Source: an uncultured Amylibacter sp. (lineage in GTDB: Bacteria > Pseudomonadota > Alphaproteobacteria > Rhodobacterales > Rhodobacteraceae). Taken from it: 64,000 bases of DNA. Below the pieces are notes generated by a model. That model made no database searches. It was not told the DNA's origin and saw only the letters and a list, made by a program, of their open reading frames with translations. How positions within the stretch are numbered: the stretch's first letter is position 1; each line of letters starts with the position of its first letter. Made by a program: the position numbers and the translations under genes. Positions 49,121 to 57,509 of this stretch are shown piece after piece. Where the stretch lies: contig CANMGS010000001.1 of the NCBI GenBank assembly GCA_947497475.1, positions 186,001 to 250,000 on the forward strand, read 5' to 3'.

Positions 49121-49747
49121 TCACAATTCAGGATCGGGCCGAATAACCAAGCAGCGATCGTGTAGAAGTTTTGGATCATCAACCCACCCTGCCCGTAATG
49201 CACATGCGCCCGCCAATGAAAGCACCTCCGTACCCGTTACGGCGTTACACCCGCCTAAATCGGGCAATGCTTTTTGGAAGCCTCTGGCCGCATTTAAAGC
49301 ATCGCGCCAATGTTCTCCTGGAGCCGCATGGTTGGCACCCGATACAAATGCCTCCCATAGCAGCATAGAATTACCTTTGGGCCATATATTCCAATCCATT
49401 GTTGCAGTCGTATCCATACGGGCTCGGAGTTGCGTTAACGTGTAAGTCACAATGGCTAAACCGATTGTCGTCACAGTAGCTCCTGCCCCTGCCGACCATG
49501 GACGACCATTTTCGCCCTGCCGTTGTGCAGTAAGCTTAGGTAATTCTGTATTCAATGGAATAAACAACGGGCATTCAAACCCCAAAGCAGAGGGTTTACT
49601 TTTTGCTTGGTTAGCAAACGTTTCGATGAATACATCTAAATCGGTACCATGGGTTTCTTGATCACCATCTATGATGGCCCAGCCGATGTTACGCGGTGCG
49701 CCCACATCAATAGCGCCAATGATAATATCGGTTGGAATATCTTGCAT
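49121..49747 (-). CDS. hypothetical protein, RNase-H-like fold
   Basis: A 208-residue cytoplasmic protein. It starts with IIIGAIDVGAPRNIGWAIID and has an acidic residue in LGFECPLFIP and one late (GTEVLSLAGAC), a spacing reminiscent of RNase H/RuvC-like nucleases (DUF429-like). The assignment is weak. It opens the group with the 72-residue protein and the HD hydrolase and is divergent from an XRE gene. Confidence 0.55.
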   Translation of the reverse strand: MQDIPTDIIIGAIDVGAPRNIGWAIIDGDQETHGTDLDVFIETFANQAKSKPSALGFECPLFIPLNTELPKLTAQRQGENGRPWSAGAGATVTTIGLAIVTYTLTQLRARMDTTATMDWNIWPKGNSMLLWEAFVSGANHAAPGEHWRDALNAARGFQKALPDLGGCNAVTGTEVLSLAGACALRAGWVDDPKLLHDRCLVIRPDPEL

Positions 49748-49850
49748 TTATGAAGCCTGCTTTGTTTTTTAATAATTTTCACAACAAATACAAAGTCTAC
49801 CTTAAATTTGCAAACACTTTCGAAGCTTAGTCGGTTTATAAGATTACCCT

Positions 49851-49866
49851 TTGAAGTCTACTTCAA
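49851..49866. promoter_or_regulatory. palindromic operator at the XRE gene start
   Basis: TTGAAG-TCTA-CTTCAA is a perfect 16-bp inverted repeat whose end is 3 nt from the ATG of the XRE gene. A degenerate version (AAAGTCTACCTT, 49792-49803) lies about 60 bp upstream, toward the divergent gene. Confidence 0.7.
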
Positions 49867-49869
49867 GGT

Positions 49870-50211
49870 ATGAACGAACAAATCAAATCCTATTTAGCGA
49901 GCCAACTACGCTCGTTTCGCCGCCAAGCTAAACTCACTCAAGAAGAGTTGGGCGTACGCATCCATCGCACTGGCGAAGCCGTTTCTAATATAGAGCGCGG
50001 CAAGAGCGTACCTACCTTAGAGACGCTTGTAGCATTGTCGGAAACGCTATCCATTCCACTCCGGGATTTTTTCCCGACTGGAGCGTTTGATGATGATGTT
50101 AGCCAGAACCGTCTAAAACTTGAAGCAGAAGCCGCATCAATGTTGCGCGGCCTCACAGATGCACAACTGCATGTGGCATTAAAACAGATAAAAGCACTGG
50201 AAGACTATTAA
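49870..50211 (+). CDS. XRE-family (Cro/C1-type) transcriptional regulator
   Basis: A 113-residue protein with an N-terminal HTH (LRSFRRQAKLTQEELGVRIHR and TGEAVSNIERGKSVPTLETL) and a short helical C-terminal part. Its start overlaps a perfect palindrome, an arrangement seen in phage-type repressors that regulate themselves. It is divergent from the RNase-H-like gene. Confidence 0.88.
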   Translation: MNEQIKSYLASQLRSFRRQAKLTQEELGVRIHRTGEAVSNIERGKSVPTLETLVALSETLSIPLRDFFPTGAFDDDVSQNRLKLEAEAASMLRGLTDAQLHVALKQIKALEDY

Positions 50212-50214
50212 ACA

Positions 50215-50245
50215 AATGTCTGCTATGAGCCAAAATTAGACATTC
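50215..50245. repeat. dispersed palindromic repeat, copy C
   Basis: AATGTCTGCTATGAGCC followed by AAAATTAGACATTC. AATGTCT and AGACATT are the arms. It begins 4 nt after the XRE stop. Confidence 0.75.
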
Positions 50246-50268
50246 AGAATTGTCTGATTATGTTAATG

Positions 50269-50562
50269 TTAAGGCCATTCCATGATAGGTTTTTTATAGT
50301 GCTCAATAATTTGGATAAAATCATCTAGAACACATTCTTCTAAATTGTATATATAATGGTTTGGAGGTTGCTCCTCAATTTGAATATCATATTTTTCTGC
50401 CGGTAATTTACCTTCAAGAGTTAAAACTGAAAAAGTTGCTGATATACCCTCTAACATAAAACACGTACCGTGCTGTTCTATCTCTTGCGATCCATACAAT
50501 GTAATAGAGCCATATGTATTTTCTACTGTATCTATAAGCTTTTGAATCTCTAAACTACGCAT
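50269..50562 (-). CDS. hypothetical protein
   Basis: A 97-residue protein with an alternating beta-rich pattern (TYGSITLYGSQEIEQHGTC, then LEECVLDDFIQIIEHYKKP). No family recognised. The ribosome site is weak (GGTAAG). AT-rich codons suggest recent acquisition. Confidence 0.5.
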   Translation of the reverse strand: MRSLEIQKLIDTVENTYGSITLYGSQEIEQHGTCFMLEGISATFSVLTLEGKLPAEKYDIQIEEQPPNHYIYNLEECVLDDFIQIIEHYKKPIMEWP

Positions 50563-50661
50563 TTTTTCTTACCAGAATAAGTTCTAATAATATTTTAAAC
50601 TTGTATGAATTACGACATCGTAATGCAACGCTTACTATGTCCGGCTATTCAGCCATTTGCT

Positions 50662-50693
50662 AATGTCCGCAATGAGCCCTTATACGACATTCG
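50662..50693. repeat. dispersed palindromic repeat, copy D
   Basis: AATGTCCGCAATGAGCCC followed by TTATACGACATTCG; AATGTC and GACATT form the arms. Confidence 0.75.
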
Positions 50694-50812
50694 ATTTTTG
50701 GTATGATAAATGTGCTTACGACCCAAAGCTGCCGTTCAAGACCTGAAATTTTTAGAGGCGTAGGATCCCGAAAGCAGGCATTGGAGATATAGAGCAAACA
50801 TACATCTTGATG

Positions 50813-50847
50813 AAAAAAATCCCGCAAACCAAAAGGCAACGGGATTT
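50813..50847 (-). terminator. terminator of the outer-membrane protein gene
   Basis: AAATCCCG and CGGGATTT pair (8 bp) around a loop that can pair further (GCC with GG), followed by a run of T residues on the minus strand, 23 nt after the stop. Confidence 0.85.
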
Positions 50848-50869
50848 GAAAACGCAATTTTAAACGGTG

Positions 50870-51427
50870 CTAGAATTTATATATGCCACCTAAAGCAACA
50901 CGTGTATTTGTGAAGCCGTAATCACCACCAACTAATGGTGCGTCAAAAATAGTACCGCTATCTACCAATGCTTCTACGCGTACAGCAAAGTGATTTGAAA
51001 TATCATATTCCGCACCTAGACCGAAGGTTATACCAGTGCCATGCCCATCATTACCATTTACATCTGACTGGAAATCTTGGCGTACAGCGCCAATAACACC
51101 ATATGCTTTTACAACACCAAAATCTTTACCTGCTTGTACTTTAAAACGAAGCTGTTCACCATCCTGAGTAAAGCCTGCAACACCTACTTCTTGGCCAGGC
51201 TGATATTCAAGCTCAAAGCCATAAAAGAAGCTTGGTTGGTTAATTCTTACACCAGCAAATCCAGAAAATGCTGTATCAGACCCTTCAGATGGAAAGTCTC
51301 GGAACTCATGGTCATTATGTGCAAAAGCTAAACCAGCATAAAACTGATGTTTAGCGGTCTCTTCAGCATAAGCTGTAGCTCCGACCATACACAGCGATGA
51401 AGCCATTAAAATAAACTTCATTTTCAT
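50870..51427 (-). CDS. outer-membrane beta-barrel protein
   Basis: A 185-residue protein with a signal peptide (MKMKFILMASSLCMVGATAYA) and alternating beta strands ending in the terminal aromatic motif IYKF. It resembles the 8-strand OmpA/OmpW-like barrels of Rhodobacterales. Lys/Asp-rich loops and a Gly-rich turn suggest a porin-like or adhesion role, which is not decided. Confidence 0.85.
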   Translation of the reverse strand: MKMKFILMASSLCMVGATAYAEETAKHQFYAGLAFAHNDHEFRDFPSEGSDTAFSGFAGVRINQPSFFYGFELEYQPGQEVGVAGFTQDGEQLRFKVQAGKDFGVVKAYGVIGAVRQDFQSDVNGNDGHGTGITFGLGAEYDISNHFAVRVEALVDSGTIFDAPLVGGDYGFTNTRVALGGIYKF

Positions 51428-52000
51428 TTTAATCCCCTTTAAGATTTACGTTGGTGAATTTATTGATTTATATGACAAAAGCAACAATTTTCTTATTTAG
51501 ATGATATTTCTCAATCATGAGCATCAATGAAGGCTTTAACTTTATCTAGAAGGAATAACGCCACCAATCCCACACCTCACTCCCCCACGATCCCCGAGAC
51601 CGTTGCATGGAGAGCGTCAGGGGGCTGTAGCGTGGCGCACAGGGTGGCACAGTCGTAGCCTTCGAGACGATCAGCACCCGAGACTCCCGCCACTGGCCCT
51701 GACTTTCGCCTCGCCGCAGCAGAGTTTGGAGGAAAGCTGATACGTTTCTTAGAAATAGAGTAGCTCCCTCAGCCCCTGCCAAAGTTATCCAGTGTAAAAT
51801 GCCATAAGGTTTTGCCTTTTTCATGCAGACCTTTGCCTTTATGGACACATAGGTTTGCCTTTGGGTCTCAAATTCGCCCTAAAGCGGTCAATTACTCAAA
51901 TTATCAGATGTCTGCTTTGAGCCCAAATTTACTGAATACCGTATCACAACGAACGTCCGTTCTCAGTAGACAGATATAATATTAGTTGTATTGTGCAACT
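51428..52000. other. 573-bp intergenic region with a GC-rich block
   Basis: No gene is supported. From about 51550 to 51735 the composition jumps to roughly 60% GC, unlike its neighbours, with translations in several frames but no family I recognise. The right part holds a half copy of the dispersed repeat (51907-51937) and the MarR operator. Confidence 0.55.
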
Positions 52001-52001
52001 A
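51983..52001. promoter_or_regulatory. MarR-type operator across the start of the MarR-GNAT gene
   Basis: TAGTTG and CAACTA are perfect 6-bp arms with 7 nt between. The site ends on the A of the ATG (52001), so binding would block both transcription and translation start. Confidence 0.6.
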
Positions 52002-52966
52002 TGTATCCAATACTCACAACGCCTCGCATTGATAAAATACGCTCTGCTGCACGACATGTTGTACGCGAGTTGGGTTTTATGCAAACTGGACTTGCTGGTA
52101 CAGACCTATCGCCTTCGGCTGTGCATACGATCATAGAGATTGGTTATTGCACAGTGACCAATGCAAGCGGCCTTGGGGCGCTGCTACATTTAGAAAAATC
52201 CAGTGTCAGCCGCCTTATTCAAAAGCTGGAGAATGAAGGTCTGATCGAAGTCGGGCCTGATCCAAATGATAGACGGTCACGAGTTCTTACCTTGACGCCA
52301 GATGGGAAAAGCTTGCTTGGCAAAATTGAAGGCTATGCACGGCGACAACTTAGGTTTGCACTAAATGTTCTTTCAACGAGCGATGTGGCGCAAATCGAAA
52401 AAGGTCTTGGCCTGTTTGCAAAGGCATTAGCAACAGAAAATCAACTTACTTTGAAAGATCGTGCAGAAATAGAGGTGCATGAAGGCTACCGTTCGGGTGT
52501 AATTGCATCGGTGACGCACTTGCATGCATCTTTTTACTCCAAAAACTACGAATTCGGTGCTGTTTTCGAGCGTAAAGTTGCAACTGAAATGTCGGAGTTC
52601 ATGGCAAGAATCGACAAACCTATCAATACAACATTTTCTGCCTATCAGGGCGACGAGTTACTTGGCTCAGTGTCCATTGATGGCGAAGACCTTGGAGAAG
52701 GCATCAGTCACTTGCGATGGTTCATCGTCAACCCAAGGGCGCAAGGTATGGGGATCGGGAACCTTCTTCTTGATAAAGCCACGTCCTACGTAGACCAAAT
52801 TGCCGTAGATCGCACTAGGCTCTGGACGTTCAAAGGGCTAGATGCAGCGCGCCACCTATACGAAAAGCATGGCTTTAAATTAACCCATGAGACACCTGGC
52901 ACACAATGGGGCAAAGAAGTCATCGAGCAAGAGTATGTACGAAAGAGGACATTACCCAAGCAATAG
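52001..52966 (+). CDS. MarR-family regulator fused to a GNAT acetyltransferase
   Basis: A 321-residue fusion. Residues 1-145 are a MarR winged HTH (LGALLHLEKSSVSRLIQKLENEGLI and DPNDRRSRVLTLTPDGK); residues about 160-310 are a GNAT domain (FIVNPRAQGMGIGNLLLDKA, the acetyl-CoA loop). This bifunctional architecture is known in bacteria. The frame reaches back to a TTG at 51986 but ATG 52001 is better. The protein probably senses a small molecule and may acetylate it. Confidence 0.9.
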   Translation: MYPILTTPRIDKIRSAARHVVRELGFMQTGLAGTDLSPSAVHTIIEIGYCTVTNASGLGALLHLEKSSVSRLIQKLENEGLIEVGPDPNDRRSRVLTLTPDGKSLLGKIEGYARRQLRFALNVLSTSDVAQIEKGLGLFAKALATENQLTLKDRAEIEVHEGYRSGVIASVTHLHASFYSKNYEFGAVFERKVATEMSEFMARIDKPINTTFSAYQGDELLGSVSIDGEDLGEGISHLRWFIVNPRAQGMGIGNLLLDKATSYVDQIAVDRTRLWTFKGLDAARHLYEKHGFKLTHETPGTQWGKEVIEQEYVRKRTLPKQ

Positions 52967-52971
52967 TTAAC

Positions 52972-53011
52972 GGCAGCTTTGTCCCCCAGAGCTGACTTTC
53001 ACTAAGCTGCC
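52972..53011. repeat. hairpin with a degenerate copy of the dispersed repeat
   Basis: GGCAGCTT (52972-52979) and AAGCTGCC (53004-53011) pair perfectly. The loop carries GTCCCCCAGAGCTGAC, whose complement TGGGGGACAAAGC is shared with copy A. It lies 6 nt past the MarR-GNAT stop and overlaps the stop of the next minus-strand gene. Confidence 0.5.
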
Positions 53012-53169
53012 AATTCAACTATAACCCAATCAGGATTTTCGAATTTCCCATCTTGTTCAATTGCCCAATCAATATAGCTGATTTCGACAGATGTTGATCG
53101 TGCAATTATATCTGCACCGGCCTCGATGCTGTCGCCATTGCATCTGTCGGTCAATCGATATAGCCGCAT
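53002..53169 (-). CDS. small hypothetical protein
   Basis: A 55-residue acidic protein (MRLYRLTDRCNGDSIEAGAD) starting at ATG 53169 with GGGA 10 nt upstream. The frame extends to 53256 but the extra part is hydrophobic and unlikely. No family recognised; it may belong to the integrative element. Confidence 0.45.
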   Translation of the reverse strand: MRLYRLTDRCNGDSIEAGADIIARSTSVEISYIDWAIEQDGKFENPDWVIVELAA

Positions 53170-53263
53170 TTTACTGTCCCATTGAAACCCAAAAATCTCA
53201 AAAAAACACACCGTAAATTTGGGCACAATTATTCCCGTTTCATACAATAAAAGCACTGCATGC

Positions 53264-53400
53264 TGTCTATATGTCTATAGGCAAAGAGCAATCCGCGCGC
53301 GTACGCGGAGATATACTCCCCCTCAGGTACATAACCGTGCCCGAGGGAGGTATCACCGAGCGGCATGAGCGTGCCATCGGCTATGTATATAGCTAGACGG
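53264..53400. other. structured intergenic module at the element's left side
   Basis: Begins with TGTCTATATGTCTATAG (two 8-bp units), then TCCGCG-CGCGTA-CGCGGA, CCCTC...GAGGG and GGCA...TGCC hairpins, and ends with the inverse CTATGTATATAGCTAGAC. It contains GGGAGGTATCACCGAGCG (53345-53362), matching a partner at 55313-55330 in 16 of 18 bases. Possibly an attachment site or an RNA. Confidence 0.55.
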
Positions 53401-53811
53401 TCATGGCCACTGCCGATACCTTATCCGTTTCATAGATGGTTGCACTTTTTCAAAGAACGTTTGCACCAGAAGTCTCTGCGATCTTGTTGTGTATCTGTCC
53501 CGTTTAAAGCCGACAAGGCGGCAGGGTAATGGCTCCAATATATTCCCATGGATATTATAATGAGGATATTCACCTTTAATCTCGGGATGTAGATAGGCCG
53601 CGACAATTACATCTGATTTAGAAACATAAAACCCGCACCAAGACTCAACAGCGTGTTTTATGTCTGAGAGTTTATTTGTTCGGTGAATTGTTTTTTGTTG
53701 TGCATCTAACCATTCGTAAACTGCCCGAATACAATTATCATCTATGTGTAGCGCATCTGGTAATTTCAGTGCTTCGCGTTTGCCACGTTCTATATCTTCT
53801 TTGCTAAGCAT
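53401..53811 (-). CDS. hypothetical protein downstream of the integrase
   Basis: A 136-residue hydrophilic protein (MLSKEDIERGKREALKLPDA; KHAVESWCGFYVSKSDVIVA). The frame reaches 53895 inside int, but AAGGA (at the int stop) 7 nt before ATG 53811 fixes the start. It is co-transcribed with int. Function unknown. Confidence 0.6.
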   Translation of the reverse strand: MLSKEDIERGKREALKLPDALHIDDNCIRAVYEWLDAQQKTIHRTNKLSDIKHAVESWCGFYVSKSDVIVAAYLHPEIKGEYPHYNIHGNILEPLPCRLVGFKRDRYTTRSQRLLVQTFFEKVQPSMKRIRYRQWP

Positions 53812-53815
53812 AATC

Positions 53816-55057
53816 TTATCCTTTCGTTGAGTAGACTGCATCGAGGGTTTCAAGTGCTTCAGCACCCCCTCGTACTGCTTGTGTGTAATGACCAAGTGTT
53901 ATTGCTGGATTGGAATGGCCGGCCAATTTTGCCACGAGCCCCACTTCAACACCTTGAGCCTGCAAAGTGCTGACAAATGAGTGACGCGCTGAATGGTGGG
54001 TGACATACCGCACCCCTGCCCGCTCGAATGCGGGTTTCCAATAGCGGTGCAGATAGTTTGCATAGATTATCGGCCCGCCAGCACCAACCGGCTGTTGCGG
54101 CCATGCACGGCGTTTACCCGGCCCTGCAAAGACGCGGTAGAGATCACCATCTAATCTTGGGCAAATCAAACGCCATTCGAGCAACATCTGGCGCAAAGTT
54201 TGCATCATGGGGATTTCGCGTGTGCCCGCCTCGGTTTTAGTTTGATCCGTTGTTGTCCCATCGCGTTCCAAAACGCGCTTTATGGTAATGATATTGCGTT
54301 CAAAATCCACATCATCCCATAATAATCCCAACTGCTCGGATACACGCACCCCAGTCAGAAACGGGAACGCATAGAATATCCCCCATTTCTCCGTTTTAGA
54401 GAACTCAATAAAGTTACTGACTTCATCAGGCGTCAGAATATCCTTCTTGGGTTTATGTTTACGCCTGGCCAAGTTACGGGGTTTCTTGCACACGGGTACA
54501 TCAAAATCTTCTTCAGCTAATGCCAAAATAGCTTGGAGCATTTTCATGACTTCATTCGCAGTAAATTCACCCACCTCTACGCGTATCTGATTATGCCATT
54601 GTCGCAATCGCGCCGTAGTCAATGCAGAGACATTGTAATCACCCAGCATTTGCAAAAGTTTGGTATCGCGATGGGGTTTTTCGCCAGTAATCGCATAATG
54701 GGTTCTTTCCTGCGGTGTGCCCTTCAACAAAGGCCCAACTATAATCTTCACCAGAGATTTATAAGTTCTAAGAGTTTGACCTTTAATTTCTGTTGCTTTG
54801 AATTCCAGCCAATGTTCAACGGCTTCAGCCACAGTAGGGTTTGTTTTAGGGCTAAAATATTGGCCCCCAATATGTTGTGCAAGCAACGCGTCTCGCGCCA
54901 ATTCAGCATCTGCTTTGGTGTCAAATGAACGGCGAACTTTACCACCTGTTTCTGGACACCGATAATTGATTGTGTGTTTTTTAGATTTACGCAACTTGCC
55001 ATTCACGTCAGTACGTTTGCGGTTCCACACACCTAAAGTGATCTTGAGGTTATCCAT
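53816..55057 (-). CDS. int: tyrosine recombinase (phage-type integrase)
   Basis: A 413-residue integrase. The N-terminal SAM-like domain is near residues 50-160; catalytic Arg in FLTGVRVSEQLGLLWDD, HxxR in HHSARHSF, and His plus Tyr nucleophile in AGHSNPAITLGHYTQ are complete. It drives site-specific integration of the element. Start: AAAGGG 8 nt before ATG 55057. It is the left module of a compact element with primase and VapE genes to its right. Confidence 0.93.
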   Translation of the reverse strand: MDNLKITLGVWNRKRTDVNGKLRKSKKHTINYRCPETGGKVRRSFDTKADAELARDALLAQHIGGQYFSPKTNPTVAEAVEHWLEFKATEIKGQTLRTYKSLVKIIVGPLLKGTPQERTHYAITGEKPHRDTKLLQMLGDYNVSALTTARLRQWHNQIRVEVGEFTANEVMKMLQAILALAEEDFDVPVCKKPRNLARRKHKPKKDILTPDEVSNFIEFSKTEKWGIFYAFPFLTGVRVSEQLGLLWDDVDFERNIITIKRVLERDGTTTDQTKTEAGTREIPMMQTLRQMLLEWRLICPRLDGDLYRVFAGPGKRRAWPQQPVGAGGPIIYANYLHRYWKPAFERAGVRYVTHHSARHSFVSTLQAQGVEVGLVAKLAGHSNPAITLGHYTQAVRGGAEALETLDAVYSTKG

Positions 55058-55449
55058 GTTGCAGCCCTTTCCAATTTGAAAAAGCTTCAAAAAAACATAT
55101 CAAAAATTTCTCAAAATATGTGGCTCGGTGACACATGAATGACCAAAGGGTATTAAAAATACCAATGGAAAATTTCGAGGATGCTTCAAAATACGCTCCC
55201 GATTGATCCAAAAAAACGGGCCGCGGAAATGTAAATTTTGCACCCCCAACGAAGAGGTCAGCTTTGTGACAGATTTTCTGTTCTACACGTTCTATATGTT
55301 CTATATATTTTAGGGAGGTATCGCAGAGCGAGAGACGGCTCTGCGACGAGCCGTTAGGGGTTAACGAAATACCCCGAACATATAGAACACCCAGAACAAG
55401 AACTGAAATAAGGGGGCACGAATGCCCCCCCGATAATAGTATTATGTAA
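55058..55449. other. 392-bp intergenic region upstream of int, origin-like
   Basis: No gene. It contains the int promoter and a dense set of repeats at 55280-55390 (three 9-bp direct repeats, an inverted 13-bp pair and hairpins), described separately. Confidence 0.6.
55280..55388. repeat. iteron-like repeats, inverted 13-mer and alternative hairpins
   Basis: Direct repeats GTTCTACAC, GTTCTATAT, GTTCTATAT (55280-55306) abut each other. GTTCTATATGTTC (55289-55301) is matched by its exact inverse at 55376-55388. Between them TCGCAGAGC/GCTCTGCGA (9-bp stem) competes with ACGGCTC/GAGCCGT (7-bp stem), followed by GGGGT/ACCCC. It has the look of a plasmid or satellite origin, or of an attachment site. 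Confidence 0.6.
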
Positions 55450-55779
55450 TTAGGCATTTCCTCTCGCCCGCTGGAAAAGCATTCGAATAGTCTTCAGGTA
55501 ACTCATATTTATCGAACTTCCGTCGTCTAAATATGCTCCAAAACAGGTGGTAAAACCTTCATTCCCCAAAGTCCTCCACCCAACGATTGAACGGCTTTTT
55601 ATGCTGGCTGTCTTTTCTGACCGGCTGTTAAATAGAAAAGTAAGCAATTCACATATATCTTTATCAAGAATGAACTCGCCTACTGGGCGTTTATACAGCC
55701 AAGGACGCAGTAACTTTATTAATGCCGCTTGAGTTTCAAAGCTCCCCATTGGGGTATGTATTATTGTTTTATTAGTCAT
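55450..55779 (-). CDS. DCL/DUF3223-like protein
   Basis: A 109-residue protein. The C-terminal half GFTTCFGAYLDDGSSINMSY matches the end of DCL/DUF3223 domains (aromatic-Cys-Phe ... DGS ... S-Y). The N-terminus is TPMGSFETQAALIKLLRPWL. Bacterial function is unknown. Start: AAGGA 7-8 nt before ATG 55779; the frame reaches 55848. Confidence 0.6.
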   Translation of the reverse strand: MTNKTIIHTPMGSFETQAALIKLLRPWLYKRPVGEFILDKDICELLTFLFNSRSEKTASIKSRSIVGWRTLGNEGFTTCFGAYLDDGSSINMSYLKTIRMLFQRARGNA

Positions 55780-55877
55780 ATTTTTTCCTTTCTTAAGGAT
55801 TGGGTTGAACGCAAACATCATGCCCACGCCGATGTCAGACCAGCCCATTGGTGCTGACCAGTTTGGTTGTGTGGTTT

Positions 55878-57509
55878 CTAGAAGAGTGTTTCGTCAGGCA
55901 GCTCTGTGGGTCGCCTGTAACCTTGGAGAGATCGATCACCGATACGGATGCGCGATGGCCCATCCCACCCTAGTTGCCGCATATTCTCAGCAATGCGTTT
56001 TGGATGAAAACTTTGACGCTGTCCCGCAGGAATATGTAGGTAGCTTTCCCCGTATAGTGTTTCAGTAAACACCCGTTCTTCGCCCGACACTGCGATGCCT
56101 TTCACAGCAGAGAGAACATCCAACCATGGATCAGTTTGCATACGCCCAGTTTGAGCTTCAGTGGCAGCCTTGATTAGTTCTTCAGGTAGGTGAATAAGAA
56201 AGCCTTGTTGTTCCAACTGGCTGGCTTCAGCCCACAGTTGGTCGCGGTCACGATGCAATCGAGCCAAATCTATTTCACCCGTCTTGATGGGTAAAAATCT
56301 ACGATTACCAGTAGTATCTTTCAGATAGAAACTTTCATTGGTTGTGCCAACAAAGATCACCTGACGTGGCCAAGCTTCCCGAAAATGTGCATACGCCCGT
56401 CTGGCGCGATCAACCTGACGTGTGATGAAGGATTTCATGCGACTGGTTTCAATGCGGTTCATACCGTCCATTTCAGCAATCTCAAAAATCCAAATGCCTT
56501 CAACGCCTTCCATTTGCGTTTTATCATCGCGAGATAGAATACTTTGATCACTGAAGAACTCATCGCTTGCTAAAATTCGCAAAGCAGTAGATTTACCCGA
56601 ACCCTGATTACCTTCAATAACGACCATAATATCGTATTTAACACCCGGATTTCGGATACGCCGCACTCCAGCCACCAGCATCATTTGGCCAGCGAACCTG
56701 TGCAATTCTGTATCTTCTGCCCTGAAATAATCAGAGAAGAGTGTATCCAGTCTTTTGATACCGTCCCACTGTAATGTATCCAGATAATCTTGAACTGGAT
56801 GAAATGGGTTTTTTAATGCAATAATTGTTACTGCATCCAAAACATTTTGGCGAAATGGATCGAAGTCAAAATCATTAATGATGCGATCACGAATGATCGC
56901 ACAGGCTTTATCTGTAATTTCCCCATTGTAGAGTTGAACTACATGACCAGATATTGTTAAGCGATTGCGAAATTGATCATAACGGCAATCCAGCCCCAAC
57001 TTAATAAGTGCGAAGATTGTATTACGCAAAGTTCTGAGTGGTTTGCCGTCTTTGTTGACGTCTGGAAAATTCGCATCAACGGCCAACATCGCCCGCACGA
57101 CTTGCCGCCAAGCATAACTCGGCGAACTTGGCCGTCCCAACACATGTGCAGAAATCTTATATATTGGGTTGATTAAAAGACCCGCAATCAGCTCTAGAGG
57201 CACATCCATTTTATACAACTGACAAGCAAGGGCGAATGTAGCATGACTACGTGAGTTATAATGCGCGTCTTTGGAGCCTATTGGATTTGCAAGATTATCT
57301 CCATGATCAATAAGTTCATGTAACCGTTCCGAAAGCTCGACGCCCAATTCATCTTTGTGACGGGGGATAATCTGTGCATTCGGCTCTAGTATTGCCAATT
57401 TACTATGTGAAGCCACATTAAGGGTCGCATCTTGGCCCTTTTTAAAGTAAGGTTCAAAAGCAGTAATGCTATGTATTTGCAAATTTTGGTCAAGATCATT
57501 TGATGACAT
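55878..57509 (-). CDS. VapE/VirE-family ATPase (replication-associated)
   Basis: A 543-residue protein. The C-terminal VirE domain (PF05272) has Walker A GNQGSGKST, then GIWIFEIAEMDGMNRIE and VIFVGTTNESFYLKDTTGNR. In phages and satellites this protein acts with a primase in element replication. Start: GGAGG 9 nt before ATG 57509, overlapping the primase stop by 14 nt, so translation is coupled; the frame reaches 57551. Confidence 0.9.
   Translation of the reverse strand: MSSNDLDQNLQIHSITAFEPYFKKGQDATLNVASHSKLAILEPNAQIIPRHKDELGVELSERLHELIDHGDNLANPIGSKDAHYNSRSHATFALACQLYKMDVPLELIAGLLINPIYKISAHVLGRPSSPSYAWRQVVRAMLAVDANFPDVNKDGKPLRTLRNTIFALIKLGLDCRYDQFRNRLTISGHVVQLYNGEITDKACAIIRDRIINDFDFDPFRQNVLDAVTIIALKNPFHPVQDYLDTLQWDGIKRLDTLFSDYFRAEDTELHRFAGQMMLVAGVRRIRNPGVKYDIMVVIEGNQGSGKSTALRILASDEFFSDQSILSRDDKTQMEGVEGIWIFEIAEMDGMNRIETSRMKSFITRQVDRARRAYAHFREAWPRQVIFVGTTNESFYLKDTTGNRRFLPIKTGEIDLARLHRDRDQLWAEASQLEQQGFLIHLPEELIKAATEAQTGRMQTDPWLDVLSAVKGIAVSGEERVFTETLYGESYLHIPAGQRQSFHPKRIAENMRQLGWDGPSRIRIGDRSLQGYRRPTELPDETLF

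Larger units (their letters stand above)
50563..50869. other. 307-bp intergenic region
   Basis: It holds dispersed repeat copy D (50662-50693) and the terminator of the outer-membrane protein gene (50813-50847). The stretch 50700-50800 has a slightly higher GC and short open frames without coding character. Confidence 0.6.

Noticed and set aside
49012-49203. 63-codon frame overlapping the end of the RNase-H-like gene
   Set aside because: It overlaps the better-supported gene in another frame and has no clear ribosome site.
51546-51848. 100-codon minus-strand frame across the GC-rich block
   Set aside because: It spans an abrupt composition change, has no recognisable motif and no ribosome site, so I call the block non-coding or a remnant.
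55313-55375. A CRISPR array near the integrase, suggested by the repeats
   Set aside because: Repeats are 9-13 bp, adjacent or inverted, without spacers of constant length, and no cas gene is present.
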